From positions 1-44,575 of the IMG/VR virus record IMGVR_UViG_3300030106_000940: DNA of 44,575 nt; one strand, 5' to 3'. The position numbers were made by a program, and so were the translations under genes. The notes beneath the pieces were generated by a model. That model worked only from the letters and a program-made list of their open reading frames with translations, did no database searches and was not told the origin of the DNA. This DNA comes from a virus. Numbering within the stretch: position 1 is the first letter of the stretch; every line of letters begins with the position of its first letter. Shown piece by piece: positions 14,232 to 22,232 of this stretch.

Positions 14232-15740
14232 ATGCCTGATACTTCTGCAATATCTCCAGTTACAGTCTCTTTAAGTGGTGGGTTAATCTTAGATAAAGAT
14301 GACTTTTCTATTCCACCGGGCGCTGCTGTAACTTTACAAAACTTTGAACCCAGCATTAATGGGGGATACAGGCGGCTATCTGGCTCCGCTAAGTTTGATA
14401 GCAATCAAGTAGACAGCACCAATAAGATTCTTGGTGTTAAGATTTTTAATGAGGGGGTACTTGCTGCTGCGGGTAATGTACTAAAATTTAGTACGGGTAC
14501 AGGCTGGGGTTCTTCAATTGCTACTCGTACATCTGCTGGTCGGTATAAGTTTGATACGTTCAACTTCACGAATACAACTAAAGTTGTGATGGTGGATGAT
14601 GTTAATCAAGCAGCTACTTATGATGGTTCAACGTATGCGCTTCTAAGTGCTACAGGTGCTCCCGCTGATCCAGCTTCAGTGGCAGTATTTAAAGATCATG
14701 TTTTCTTTGCGGGGATGTCTACTAACCCACAAGAAATTGTGTTCTCTGCCCCGTTTGCAGAAACAGACTTTTCAGCAGCGAATGGTGCAGGTTCGATCAA
14801 AGTTGATACGAATATTGTTGAACTAAAAGTATTTCGTGATGGATTGTTTGTATTTGGTAAAGATAAAATTTATCGCCTAACAGGTTCTAGTATTGCCGAC
14901 TGGCGAGTTGATCCAATAACTAGAACACTGGGTTGTGCAGATGGTTTCTCGGTACAGGAAATAGGCGGTGACCTGCTATTCTTATCTCCTGATGGTTTGA
15001 GAACGATTGCTGCTACAGCCAGAATTGGTGACGTTGAGTTAGGAACTGTATCGAAGCCAATACAACGGAGAATACAAGAGATTGGTTTTGACAATGTTAC
15101 TTCTGTTATTGTCCGAAACAAAAGTCAATATAGATTGTTTTATCCTAAAACTGGTGCAGATGCAGCAGATAGTAGGGGCATACTCGCTACACTACGAAGA
15201 ACACCACAAGGAGCAATGGGATTTGAATACGCAGATTTAAAGGGACTCAAACCTTCTGCAATGGATTCTGGGTTTATTAGTAATACCGAATATATCATTG
15301 AAGGTGGATATGATGGCTATGTACGCCGACAAGAAAGTGGAGATACTTTTGACGGTACGAATGTTATAGCTGTTTATCGCTCTCCTGATTTGTCCCTTGG
15401 CGACACCGGCATTAGAAAGCTAATGCAACGAGTTATTTTAAACTATGAAGTTGAAGGCACGATTGCTGCAGAACTTCGGGTTAGATATGACTCAGACGAT
15501 AAGGATGTTCCACAACCGACAAAATTTGACATTACTTCCCCCGGAGGTATTGCAATTTATGGAAGTGCTTCCTCGACATATAATAACGCAGTATATGGGT
15601 CTAGTGGAGTTCCTATCTTTAGACGAGCGATTGAAGGATCAGGATTTTTGTTAGCTGTTAAAGTCAATCACGATAGTTCAAACAACCCCTTTACCATACA
15701 TTCGTATCAATTAGAATTTACAACTGGAGGACGTAGATAA
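14232..15740 (+). CDS. Beta-propeller-like tail hub/stabilisation protein
   Basis: This 502-residue protein is composed of repeated strand-turn units such as KVVMVDDVNQAATYDG, VAVFKDHVFFAGMS, VELKVFRDGLFVFGKDKIYRLTG and FSVQEIGGDLLFLSPDGLRTI. The pattern of short hydrophobic strands ending in G/D turns and aromatic residues fits a beta-propeller like the P22 gp10 stabilisation protein or similar tail-hub proteins of podophages. A C-terminal beta domain follows (LSLGDTGIRKLMQRVILNYE). Its place between neck proteins and tail fibre agrees. The specific name is inferred. The stop overlaps the fibre start by one base (TAATG). Confidence 0.65.
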   Translation: MPDTSAISPVTVSLSGGLILDKDDFSIPPGAAVTLQNFEPSINGGYRRLSGSAKFDSNQVDSTNKILGVKIFNEGVLAAAGNVLKFSTGTGWGSSIATRTSAGRYKFDTFNFTNTTKVVMVDDVNQAATYDGSTYALLSATGAPADPASVAVFKDHVFFAGMSTNPQEIVFSAPFAETDFSAANGAGSIKVDTNIVELKVFRDGLFVFGKDKIYRLTGSSIADWRVDPITRTLGCADGFSVQEIGGDLLFLSPDGLRTIAATARIGDVELGTVSKPIQRRIQEIGFDNVTSVIVRNKSQYRLFYPKTGADAADSRGILATLRRTPQGAMGFEYADLKGLKPSAMDSGFISNTEYIIEGGYDGYVRRQESGDTFDGTNVIAVYRSPDLSLGDTGIRKLMQRVILNYEVEGTIAAELRVRYDSDDKDVPQPTKFDITSPGGIAIYGSASSTYNNAVYGSSGVPIFRRAIEGSGFLLAVKVNHDSSNNPFTIHSYQLEFTTGGRR

Positions 15741-18700
15741 TGGGTTCAACCTATACACGACAAAGTAGCACAGAAATTGTAGATGGGGAAGTAATTCAAG
15801 CAGCAGACTTTAATAATGAATTTTCCCAGCTTGTCTCTGCTTTTGCTGCATCTACTGGACATACCCACGATGGCACGTCTGCTGAAGGTGGGCCTGTTAC
15901 AAAGCTACTAGGAACGGCTATCACCATTGGCGATGGTACGTCAGGCACAGACATTGCTGTAACCTTTGATGGTGAGACAACCGATGGCCTTCTTACATGG
16001 ATGGAAGATGAGGACCACTTTAAGTTTAGTGATGATGTTGTCTTAGATAGCTCTAAGCGACTATATCTATATGATGAAGGCGGAGAATATATCTATGGCG
16101 ACGGTACAGATTTATATCTAGTATCTGGCGCTGATATAAATATTCCTGCCAATATTGGATTAACATTTGGAGATGATGGAGAAAAAATCGAGGGAGACGG
16201 CACGGACCTTACTATTGCAGGCAATAATATCAATCTTACTGCCACCGCTGATGTTAATATTCCTAGTGGGGTGGGTGTCACGTTTGCGACAGCAGAAAAA
16301 ATTGAGTCGGATGGTACAGACCTTTCGATCACGGTTGGGTCAGGGGGCGACATTAATATCCCAGCGGATATTGGGGTCACCTTCGGCAATGATGGTGAAA
16401 AGATTGAAGGTGATGGCACTGATCTTACAATTACTGGTAATAACATTAATCTTACTGCTACCGCAGATGTTGTAGTACCAGCGGATGTAGGGATTACCTT
16501 TGGTACTGGTGAAAAGATTGAAGGCAATAATACAGACATTACAGTAACGTCTGGTGCAGATATTAATCTGACAGCAACTTCCGATGTGAACATTCCTTCT
16601 GGGGTTGGTGTTACGTTTGGTAATGATGGTGAAAAGATTGAGGGTGATGGTACAGATTTAACGATCTCTGGTAATAACATTAATCTTACTGCCACGGCAG
16701 ATGTAAACATTCCTAGTGGTGTAGGAGTAACCTTTGCGACTGCGGAGAAGATTGAATCAGATGGCACAGACCTTTCTATAACTGTAGGCTCCGGTGGTGA
16801 CATTAATATTCCAGCAGATATTGGTGTAACTTTTGGTAATGACGGGGAAAAGATCGAAGGCGATGGTACTGACTTAACAATCAGTGGCAACAATATCAAT
16901 CTAACTGCTACAGCGGATGTAAACATTCCAAGTGGCGTAGGGTTGACGTTTGCTACTGGTGAGAAACTAGAGTCCGATGGCACCGATCTTTCAATCACAG
17001 TAGGATCTAACGGTGATATTAATATCCCGGCAGACATTGGTCTAACCTTTGGCGATGACGGAGAGAAGATTGAGGGCGATGGAACAGACTTAACAATTTC
17101 TGCTTCTGCTCTAGCGAATATTGATGCTGGCACAGACATTGTTCTTGATGCTGGTGGTGGAGATATTTTCTTCAAAGATGACGGGACTACGTTTGGTAGT
17201 GCTACCAACACCAGTGGTGATCTAATCATCAAGTCAGGTACTACTACAGCTATGACGTTTAGTGGTGCGAATGTTACCTTTGCTGGCACAGTTACCATTG
17301 GTAGTGCTACTATCAGTGAAGCAGAACTAGAAATTCTAGATAGTGCTTCAGTAACAACTACTGAATTAAACTTAATCGATGGTGATACTGCACGAGGCAC
17401 TACAGCAGTAGCAAGTGGCGACGGTATCTTAATCAACGATGCTGGCACCATGCGTATGACGAATGTGGATACGGTATCAACGTATTTTGCAAGTCATAAT
17501 GTTGGTGGTAGTAACATTGTTACAACTGGCGCACTGGATAGTGGTTCAATAACTTCTGGTTTTGGAGCTATTGATAATGGTACATCTGGAATACGAACCG
17601 ATACCTTTACCGCAGAAACTTCTATCGTACCTGATGCTTCCGATGGAGCAACCATAGGTTCAGCTTCGCTTGAGTGGTCGGATTTGTACCTTGCAGATGA
17701 AGCGGTTGTTTACTTTGGTGATGATCAAGAGATTAAACTTTCTCATGTACAGGATACGGGTCTTACTTTAAAGCACACTGCAACGGCAGACGATAAGCCT
17801 GTTTCGCTTACTCTACAAACGGGTGAGACAGATATTGCTGCTAATGATGTTATTGGTAAGCTCGACTTCCAAGCTCCTGATGAAGCTCAAGGCACAGATG
17901 CAATTCTGGTAGCCGCTGGTATTGAGGCTGTATCCGAAGGAGACTTTAGTTCTTCTAACAATGCAACGAAACTAAGCTTTAAGACTGCGGCTTCGGAAGC
18001 TGCTGCAGAAAAGATGTCACTATCATCGACAGGTAATCTTACCGTGTCTGGTGATCTTACGATCTCTGGTGATGATCTCTTTATGGGAACAAATACCAGT
18101 GGGCATATTCTAGTAGCCGATGGTACAAACTATAATCCTGTAGCTGTATCAGGGGATATTAGTCTTTCCAACACAGGTGCGGCAGCAATTGCTTCTGGTG
18201 TAATTGTTAATGCTGATGTTAATGCGTCGGCTGCAATTGCAGATAGTAAGCTTGATACGATTACCACGGCAAATAAAGTTGGTCTAGCTGCTCTTGATAT
18301 TGATGGTGGAACAGACATTGGTGAAGCAATTGTAGATGCAGATTTATTTATTATTGATAATGGGGCAGGAGGAACCAATAGAAAGGTTGCTGCTTCTCGA
18401 ATCAAAACATATGCTGCAGGTGGCGGAGCTTGGAACTTTATCTCAGAAGCAAACCTCTCAACGGGGGCTGCTGCTGGAATAGATTTTACTAGTGGTATTA
18501 GTTCTACTTATGATGTGTATATGTTCCATGTATTAGATGTCGTGCCAACGGATGATGTGAACGCCCTTCAATGTAGAGTCTTTACCGGTTCATCCGCCTT
18601 AGAAGATGATGCAGGCGATTATCGCTGGGTATCGTGGGCGAGATCCGTTTCAAGTACGACAGACGGGTCTGTTACAGTGTTTCGGGATCATTCGGCTGCG

Positions 18701-18967
18701 GAGTGGCAGTTGGTTAATGCAGTTAACCAAGGAAACGCTACGGGTGAAAATATGTCTGGAATCATTATGATCTACAATGCGAACAGCGCAGGGAAAACGT
18801 ACATGAAGATGGATGGCTGGATGATCGATAACGACGGGACTCCGGTTCCATTTATGACTTATGGTGTTTTCGAGGGGACGGCTGCGGTCACAGGATTGCG
18901 GTTTTTTAGTCGAGATAGTAATACAGCATCGGGCACAGTACGAATGTACGGATTAGCTAAGTCATAG
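15740..18967 (+). CDS. Tail fibre protein with nine EKIE repeats
   Basis: This 1075-residue receptor-binding fibre has four parts. The N-terminal part (TGHTHDGTSAEGGP) resembles tail-attachment domains of marine phage fibres. Residues about 130-455 hold nine tandem units of 30-41 residues built on INIPADIGVTFGNDGEKIEG and DGTDLTISGNN, alternating with an NLTATADVNIPSG form and an ESDGTDLSITVG form. This part is likely a trimeric beta-helical shaft. A middle region has the recurrent TELNLIDGDTARGT and SDLYLADEAVVYFGDDQEIKL patterns of marine fibres. The C-terminus (WNFISEANLSTGAAAG... to ASGTVRMYGLAKS) is the probable receptor-binding tip. The start is one base inside the previous stop and has GGAGG. 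Confidence 0.85.
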   Translation: MGSTYTRQSSTEIVDGEVIQAADFNNEFSQLVSAFAASTGHTHDGTSAEGGPVTKLLGTAITIGDGTSGTDIAVTFDGETTDGLLTWMEDEDHFKFSDDVVLDSSKRLYLYDEGGEYIYGDGTDLYLVSGADINIPANIGLTFGDDGEKIEGDGTDLTIAGNNINLTATADVNIPSGVGVTFATAEKIESDGTDLSITVGSGGDINIPADIGVTFGNDGEKIEGDGTDLTITGNNINLTATADVVVPADVGITFGTGEKIEGNNTDITVTSGADINLTATSDVNIPSGVGVTFGNDGEKIEGDGTDLTISGNNINLTATADVNIPSGVGVTFATAEKIESDGTDLSITVGSGGDINIPADIGVTFGNDGEKIEGDGTDLTISGNNINLTATADVNIPSGVGLTFATGEKLESDGTDLSITVGSNGDINIPADIGLTFGDDGEKIEGDGTDLTISASALANIDAGTDIVLDAGGGDIFFKDDGTTFGSATNTSGDLIIKSGTTTAMTFSGANVTFAGTVTIGSATISEAELEILDSASVTTTELNLIDGDTARGTTAVASGDGILINDAGTMRMTNVDTVSTYFASHNVGGSNIVTTGALDSGSITSGFGAIDNGTSGIRTDTFTAETSIVPDASDGATIGSASLEWSDLYLADEAVVYFGDDQEIKLSHVQDTGLTLKHTATADDKPVSLTLQTGETDIAANDVIGKLDFQAPDEAQGTDAILVAAGIEAVSEGDFSSSNNATKLSFKTAASEAAAEKMSLSSTGNLTVSGDLTISGDDLFMGTNTSGHILVADGTNYNPVAVSGDISLSNTGAAAIASGVIVNADVNASAAIADSKLDTITTANKVGLAALDIDGGTDIGEAIVDADLFIIDNGAGGTNRKVAASRIKTYAAGGGAWNFISEANLSTGAAAGIDFTSGISSTYDVYMFHVLDVVPTDDVNALQCRVFTGSSALEDDAGDYRWVSWARSVSSTTDGSVTVFRDHSAAEWQLVNAVNQGNATGENMSGIIMIYNANSAGKTYMKMDGWMIDNDGTPVPFMTYGVFEGTAAVTGLRFFSRDSNTASGTVRMYGLAKS
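16135..17100 (+). repeat. Nine-unit protein repeat in the fibre gene with divergent codons
   Basis: The coding repeats run from the first INIPANIG unit to the last GTDLTIS unit. Two blocks, 16220-16432 and 16670-16882, encode the same 71 amino acids, yet by hand alignment about 42 of the 71 codons differ, every change being synonymous. DNA identity is therefore much lower than protein identity. Confidence 0.85.
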
Positions 18968-18979
18968 GAGGAGATACGA

Positions 18980-19297
18980 ATGACAGTTTCATTAAGTGAT
19001 GTTGCCACTACTGTAGTAGCTAATGCAAATGGTGGCACACGAGTTACCCTAAGCAATTCTCAAAAACAGCGAATTGTAAATCAAAGAAATGCTGCAATTA
19101 GCAATAGACCAGCAGAATTTTTAGCAAGATTACGACAAGAGCGGGATATACGACTTGCAGAATGCGACTGGACACAAGCTGCGGATGCCCCGGCTGGCAC
19201 GGCTGCGAGATGGCAATCATACAGACAAGCCTTGCGTGATATGCCTGCTAATGAGTCTAATCCTCAAAATCCAACTTGGCCGTCAAAGCCAGAATAA
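18980..19297 (+). CDS. Tail assembly chaperone-like protein
   Basis: This 105-residue protein has a C-terminal half that matches a pattern common in small phage tail proteins encoded after fibres: RLRQERDIRLAECDWTQAAD, then WQSYRQALRDMP and a Pro-rich end NPTWPSKPE. That pattern is usually named phage tail assembly chaperone/XkdW-like. The N-terminal half is a short hydrophobic strand region and a helix. It has a strong ribosome site (GGAGGAG). It probably helps fibre folding or attachment, inferred from gene order. Confidence 0.65.
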   Translation: MTVSLSDVATTVVANANGGTRVTLSNSQKQRIVNQRNAAISNRPAEFLARLRQERDIRLAECDWTQAADAPAGTAARWQSYRQALRDMPANESNPQNPTWPSKPE

Positions 19298-19338
19298 AAT
19301 TACATCGCACTTGGAGAACCTAATAAAAGGAAATTATT

Positions 19339-19506
19339 ATGGAAGCCAACATAAAAGATGTTTTAGTTGTAGTAATGCAGCAAAGAAATGATGCACTAAA
19401 TAAAGTAGCGGAGCTTACAGCACAAAATCTAGTAATGCAAAAGAAGTTAAAGACCCCTGAACCTTCAGAAAAGGCAGCGGAAGAGCCGGTAAAAACTGAC
19501 TGGTAA
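19339..19506 (+). CDS. Small coiled-coil protein, 55 residues
   Basis: A short gene with ATG at 19339, AAAGGAA upstream and stop TAA at 19504-19506. The product has a helical, coiled-coil start (VVMQQRNDALNKVAELTAQN) followed by a Lys/Glu/Pro tail ending in DW. I recall similar short proteins next to fibre genes in marine phages, but no function is known. It lies in the otherwise empty 247-base space between the chaperone-like gene and the large internal protein gene, on the same strand, which supports it being real. Confidence 0.6.
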   Translation: MEANIKDVLVVVMQQRNDALNKVAELTAQNLVMQKKLKTPEPSEKAAEEPVKTDW

Positions 19507-19544
19507 TTATTACCTCTGTTGCAGATAAATAAAAAGGAATTATT

Positions 19545-21428
19545 ATGGCACTACCAAACAATGTTTTTACGGGATATAGTCCTACTCAGCTACGAAAACT
19601 AGCACAGAGCTACGGGTACAATGAAACTAACCTTGATAACTTTGGCAAGTTTTTAGAAGAGAATCCCTCAAGAGCAAAACAATATTTTGACCAACAAAAT
19701 ATGGACATGTTTGGTCCTGACAAAATGCGTCAGTTTCAACAGGGTGGGACTACTACTGAAGAGCCGCAGATTCCAAAAATTGCAGAACTGACTGCTCAAA
19801 GGGTTACACAACCTCAGTTACCCGTAGGTGGTGCTTTTCAAGCAGTAGCAACTCCTTTTCAACAGGCACAACTTATTGATCCTATAGTTGGGCAAGCAAC
19901 TGCGGTGCAAATACCTCAAGCTACTCAAGTTGATCCTGCGGTAGCTGCTGCTCCAACACAGGCTGCGGTTCCAACTGTTACCGCTGCTGCTGCTGCTCCT
20001 GCTATACAGGCATTACCTGGAACAGCGCAAGCTCTTGAGGCTCCAACACAAACTGTAGAAGCTGCTCAACAGGCTGAATCTCAGTTAGCAAATTTGCAAG
20101 CTGCACAAGCCGCTCAAGCGGCACAGGTGCAAGCGCCTACTGCTCGAACACTACAAGCAGGGGAACAAATTGCTCTGCCTACAGGTCAAGCAGCACAGGC
20201 TGCAACATTTGTAGCTCCGACTGCAGTGACAGCAGCACCTACGGAAGCTGCTACGGTTCAAGGACAGCTTACGACATTATTGCAACAGTTTGAGGAGGGC
20301 GAAGTTCCAACATGGGCTAAGGGTGCGGTTCGTGCAGCCCAGCAAACTCTACTGACTAGAGGATTAGGTGCTAGTAGCATAGCAGGACAAGCAGTGGTTC
20401 AAGCAGCAATGGAAGCTTCTCTACCGATTGCTCAGATGGATGCTGCAACAGTTGCTAAATTTGAAGCTCAGAATCTAAGCAATCGACAGCAAACCGCTAT
20501 GGAAGCGGCTAGGTATAGAGCAACCTTTCTGGGGCAAGAGTTCGACCAAGCTTTTCAAACTAGGGTTCAGAATGCTGCAAAAATTGCAGACATTGCTAAT
20601 AGAAACTTTACTGCTGAACAAACGATTGCACTAGAAAACTCTAGACTTGTTCAAACAACAAATTTAGCAAATTTAAACAATAAACAGGCTTTGATCTTAG
20701 CACAAGCTAGTGCGTTAGCTAATTTAGATATTGCTAATTTAAATAATAGACAACAAGCTGCTACTCAAAATTCTCAGCAGTTCTTGCAACTTGATTTGCA
20801 GAATTTAAATAATGCCCAACAGAGTGCTGTTTTAAATTCTCAACAGCAAGTACAGGCATTGCTTACGGACACTGCTGCTGAAAATGTAGCTCGTCAAATA
20901 AATGCTAAAAGCCAAATGCAAGTAGATCAGTTTTATGATAATTTAATTTCAGATATAGCCCTACGAAATGCCAATGCTATAAATGCGGCTAATCAATTTA
21001 ATGCTGGTGAAGTAAATGCTATACAAAAATTGAATGCTCAATTTGTAAATCAAATGCAACAGTCTAATGCAAGAAATCAAATACAAATCGCACAAAGTAA
21101 TGCTTTATGGCGTAGAGAAATTGCAACGGCGGACACTGCTGCTGCTAATTTTCAAAACCAAACTAATGCACAAAATCTCGTAAACATGAGTGAGGTAGCG
21201 TACAATAATCTGCAACAAGAATATAGAGATGTAATGGAATGGGCGTGGACTAGTGGTGAAAATGCTCTTGAGCGATTTACGAAACTGGAAGAAGCGCAAA
21301 TTCAGGCTTCAACAAGTTTAAATGTGGCAGAATATAATGCACGAAAAAATGCCGTCGCAGGACTTGGAGGCTTTTTTGGTAAGCTAGTTATGCCGATTGT
21401 ATCTGGAATATTTGGTCTAGGGGATTAA
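19545..21428 (+). CDS. Large helical internal virion protein, Gln/Ala-rich
   Basis: This 627-residue protein opens with a small charged domain (SPTQLRKLAQSYGYNETNL), followed by a Pro/Gln/Ala/Thr-rich low-complexity stretch (about 70-250) and a long helical region with Asn/Gln-rich repeats (ANLNNKQALILAQ, ANLDIANLNNRQQAA, LQNLNNAQQSAV). The C-terminus is a hydrophobic Gly-rich segment (GGFFGKLVMPIVSGIFGLG) that could enter a membrane. The composition and place, first of four genes before the 1396-residue protein, fit an ejection/internal core protein that forms part of the DNA-entry channel. The family is unnamed to me. Confidence 0.6.
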   Translation: MALPNNVFTGYSPTQLRKLAQSYGYNETNLDNFGKFLEENPSRAKQYFDQQNMDMFGPDKMRQFQQGGTTTEEPQIPKIAELTAQRVTQPQLPVGGAFQAVATPFQQAQLIDPIVGQATAVQIPQATQVDPAVAAAPTQAAVPTVTAAAAAPAIQALPGTAQALEAPTQTVEAAQQAESQLANLQAAQAAQAAQVQAPTARTLQAGEQIALPTGQAAQAATFVAPTAVTAAPTEAATVQGQLTTLLQQFEEGEVPTWAKGAVRAAQQTLLTRGLGASSIAGQAVVQAAMEASLPIAQMDAATVAKFEAQNLSNRQQTAMEAARYRATFLGQEFDQAFQTRVQNAAKIADIANRNFTAEQTIALENSRLVQTTNLANLNNKQALILAQASALANLDIANLNNRQQAATQNSQQFLQLDLQNLNNAQQSAVLNSQQQVQALLTDTAAENVARQINAKSQMQVDQFYDNLISDIALRNANAINAANQFNAGEVNAIQKLNAQFVNQMQQSNARNQIQIAQSNALWRREIATADTAAANFQNQTNAQNLVNMSEVAYNNLQQEYRDVMEWAWTSGENALERFTKLEEAQIQASTSLNVAEYNARKNAVAGLGGFFGKLVMPIVSGIFGLGD

Positions 21429-21445
21429 AGGAGGAACAAAATACG

Positions 21446-21685
21446 ATGACAATCAATGCAATTACAAGTGCTATTGCAAATTCTCTTGCAACGGCTGCGT
21501 TAAAAAGGCGCATGACACGACAAACGCAGCGCCCAAGTTTGCCTGGAATAATGGGAGGAAGCAGTCCTTTTACTAAAACTCCTAAGTTTGCAGCAGGTCC
21601 AGAAGCTACTCTAGCAGAGCGCACTAGAGAAATTTTAACGAAACTACGTACTGAACAAAGACAACCACCGGAGGAGACTGTTTAA
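21446..21685 (+). CDS. Small basic virion-region protein
   Basis: This 79-residue protein has a strong Shine-Dalgarno site (AAAGGAGG) before ATG 21446. It has a short N-terminal helix, a basic patch (LKRRMTRQTQRP), a Gly/Pro linker and a helical acidic/basic C-terminus (ERTREILTKLRTEQRQPPEE). I recognise no family. It lies between two internal-protein genes with a one-base gap to the next, so it may be a minor core component or accessory to ejection. Confidence 0.6.
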   Translation: MTINAITSAIANSLATAALKRRMTRQTQRPSLPGIMGGSSPFTKTPKFAAGPEATLAERTREILTKLRTEQRQPPEETV

Positions 21686-21686
21686 T

Positions 21687-22232
21687 ATGGTAGACTACCT
21701 TTCTTCCCAACTGCAAGCACCAATTCCAGGTCAATCGTTGACCACAGAACTAGGAGCTAGACCGTGGGAAAAACCCGCAAGGTTTACACTTCCTGAAGAA
21801 GCGATGGGCTATTACTTAGACAGATTTGCTGATGCGAATAGAACAGCGGAAATGTTGGATATTCTTGAATCTGGTTTTCCTGTAACAAATTTAATAGACG
21901 GAATTACAATGTCAGGCGTCATGGAAGGACTTCATAGTATTGATGTCGGTATTATAATTGCGCCTGCTCTTTATGAGTTTATTACTACAATTGCAGACGA
22001 AGAAGAGGTTGAATATAAAACAGGACTTGAGCCGGATGAAACAGCAGATGATACACTTATTGCCAAAGCTATGGCTATGGATACATCAAAAGCTGACGAA
22101 CTAGTGAAACAAGTACAAACAGAAGAAAATGAACGTGTTCAACAGGCAGTGTCAGGTCTAATGGCTCGTGAGACAGAGGCTCCAGAAGCTCTAGAAGCTC
22201 CAGAAACTGCAGAAGAGGAAATGCCAATATGA
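21687..22232 (+). CDS. Internal virion/ejection-associated protein
   Basis: This 181-residue protein has a start pattern (PGQSLTTELGARPWEKPARF followed by TLPEEAMGYYLDRF) that I recall from several marine phage structural proteins of unknown role. A central hydrophobic stretch (SIDVGIIIAPALYEFITTIA) and an acidic tail with repeated EAPE/TAEEE motifs follow. It overlaps the next gene by four bases (ATGA), which suggests coupled translation and a shared complex with the 763-residue protein. Confidence 0.6.
   Translation: MVDYLSSQLQAPIPGQSLTTELGARPWEKPARFTLPEEAMGYYLDRFADANRTAEMLDILESGFPVTNLIDGITMSGVMEGLHSIDVGIIIAPALYEFITTIADEEEVEYKTGLEPDETADDTLIAKAMAMDTSKADELVKQVQTEENERVQQAVSGLMARETEAPEALEAPETAEEEMPI

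Noticed and set aside
16093-17451. Long open frame of 452 codons on the minus strand under the tail fibre gene
   Set aside because: It is the mirror of the repetitive fibre coding sequence. The product is a low-complexity Pro/Ser/Val repeat, it has no ribosome site, and it crosses the repeat units exactly in phase with the sense gene.
15740-18967. Diversity-generating retroelement or CRISPR-like array in the fibre repeats
   Set aside because: No reverse transcriptase gene or template/variable repeat pair was found; the repeats are coding, unequal in length and differ at third codon positions.
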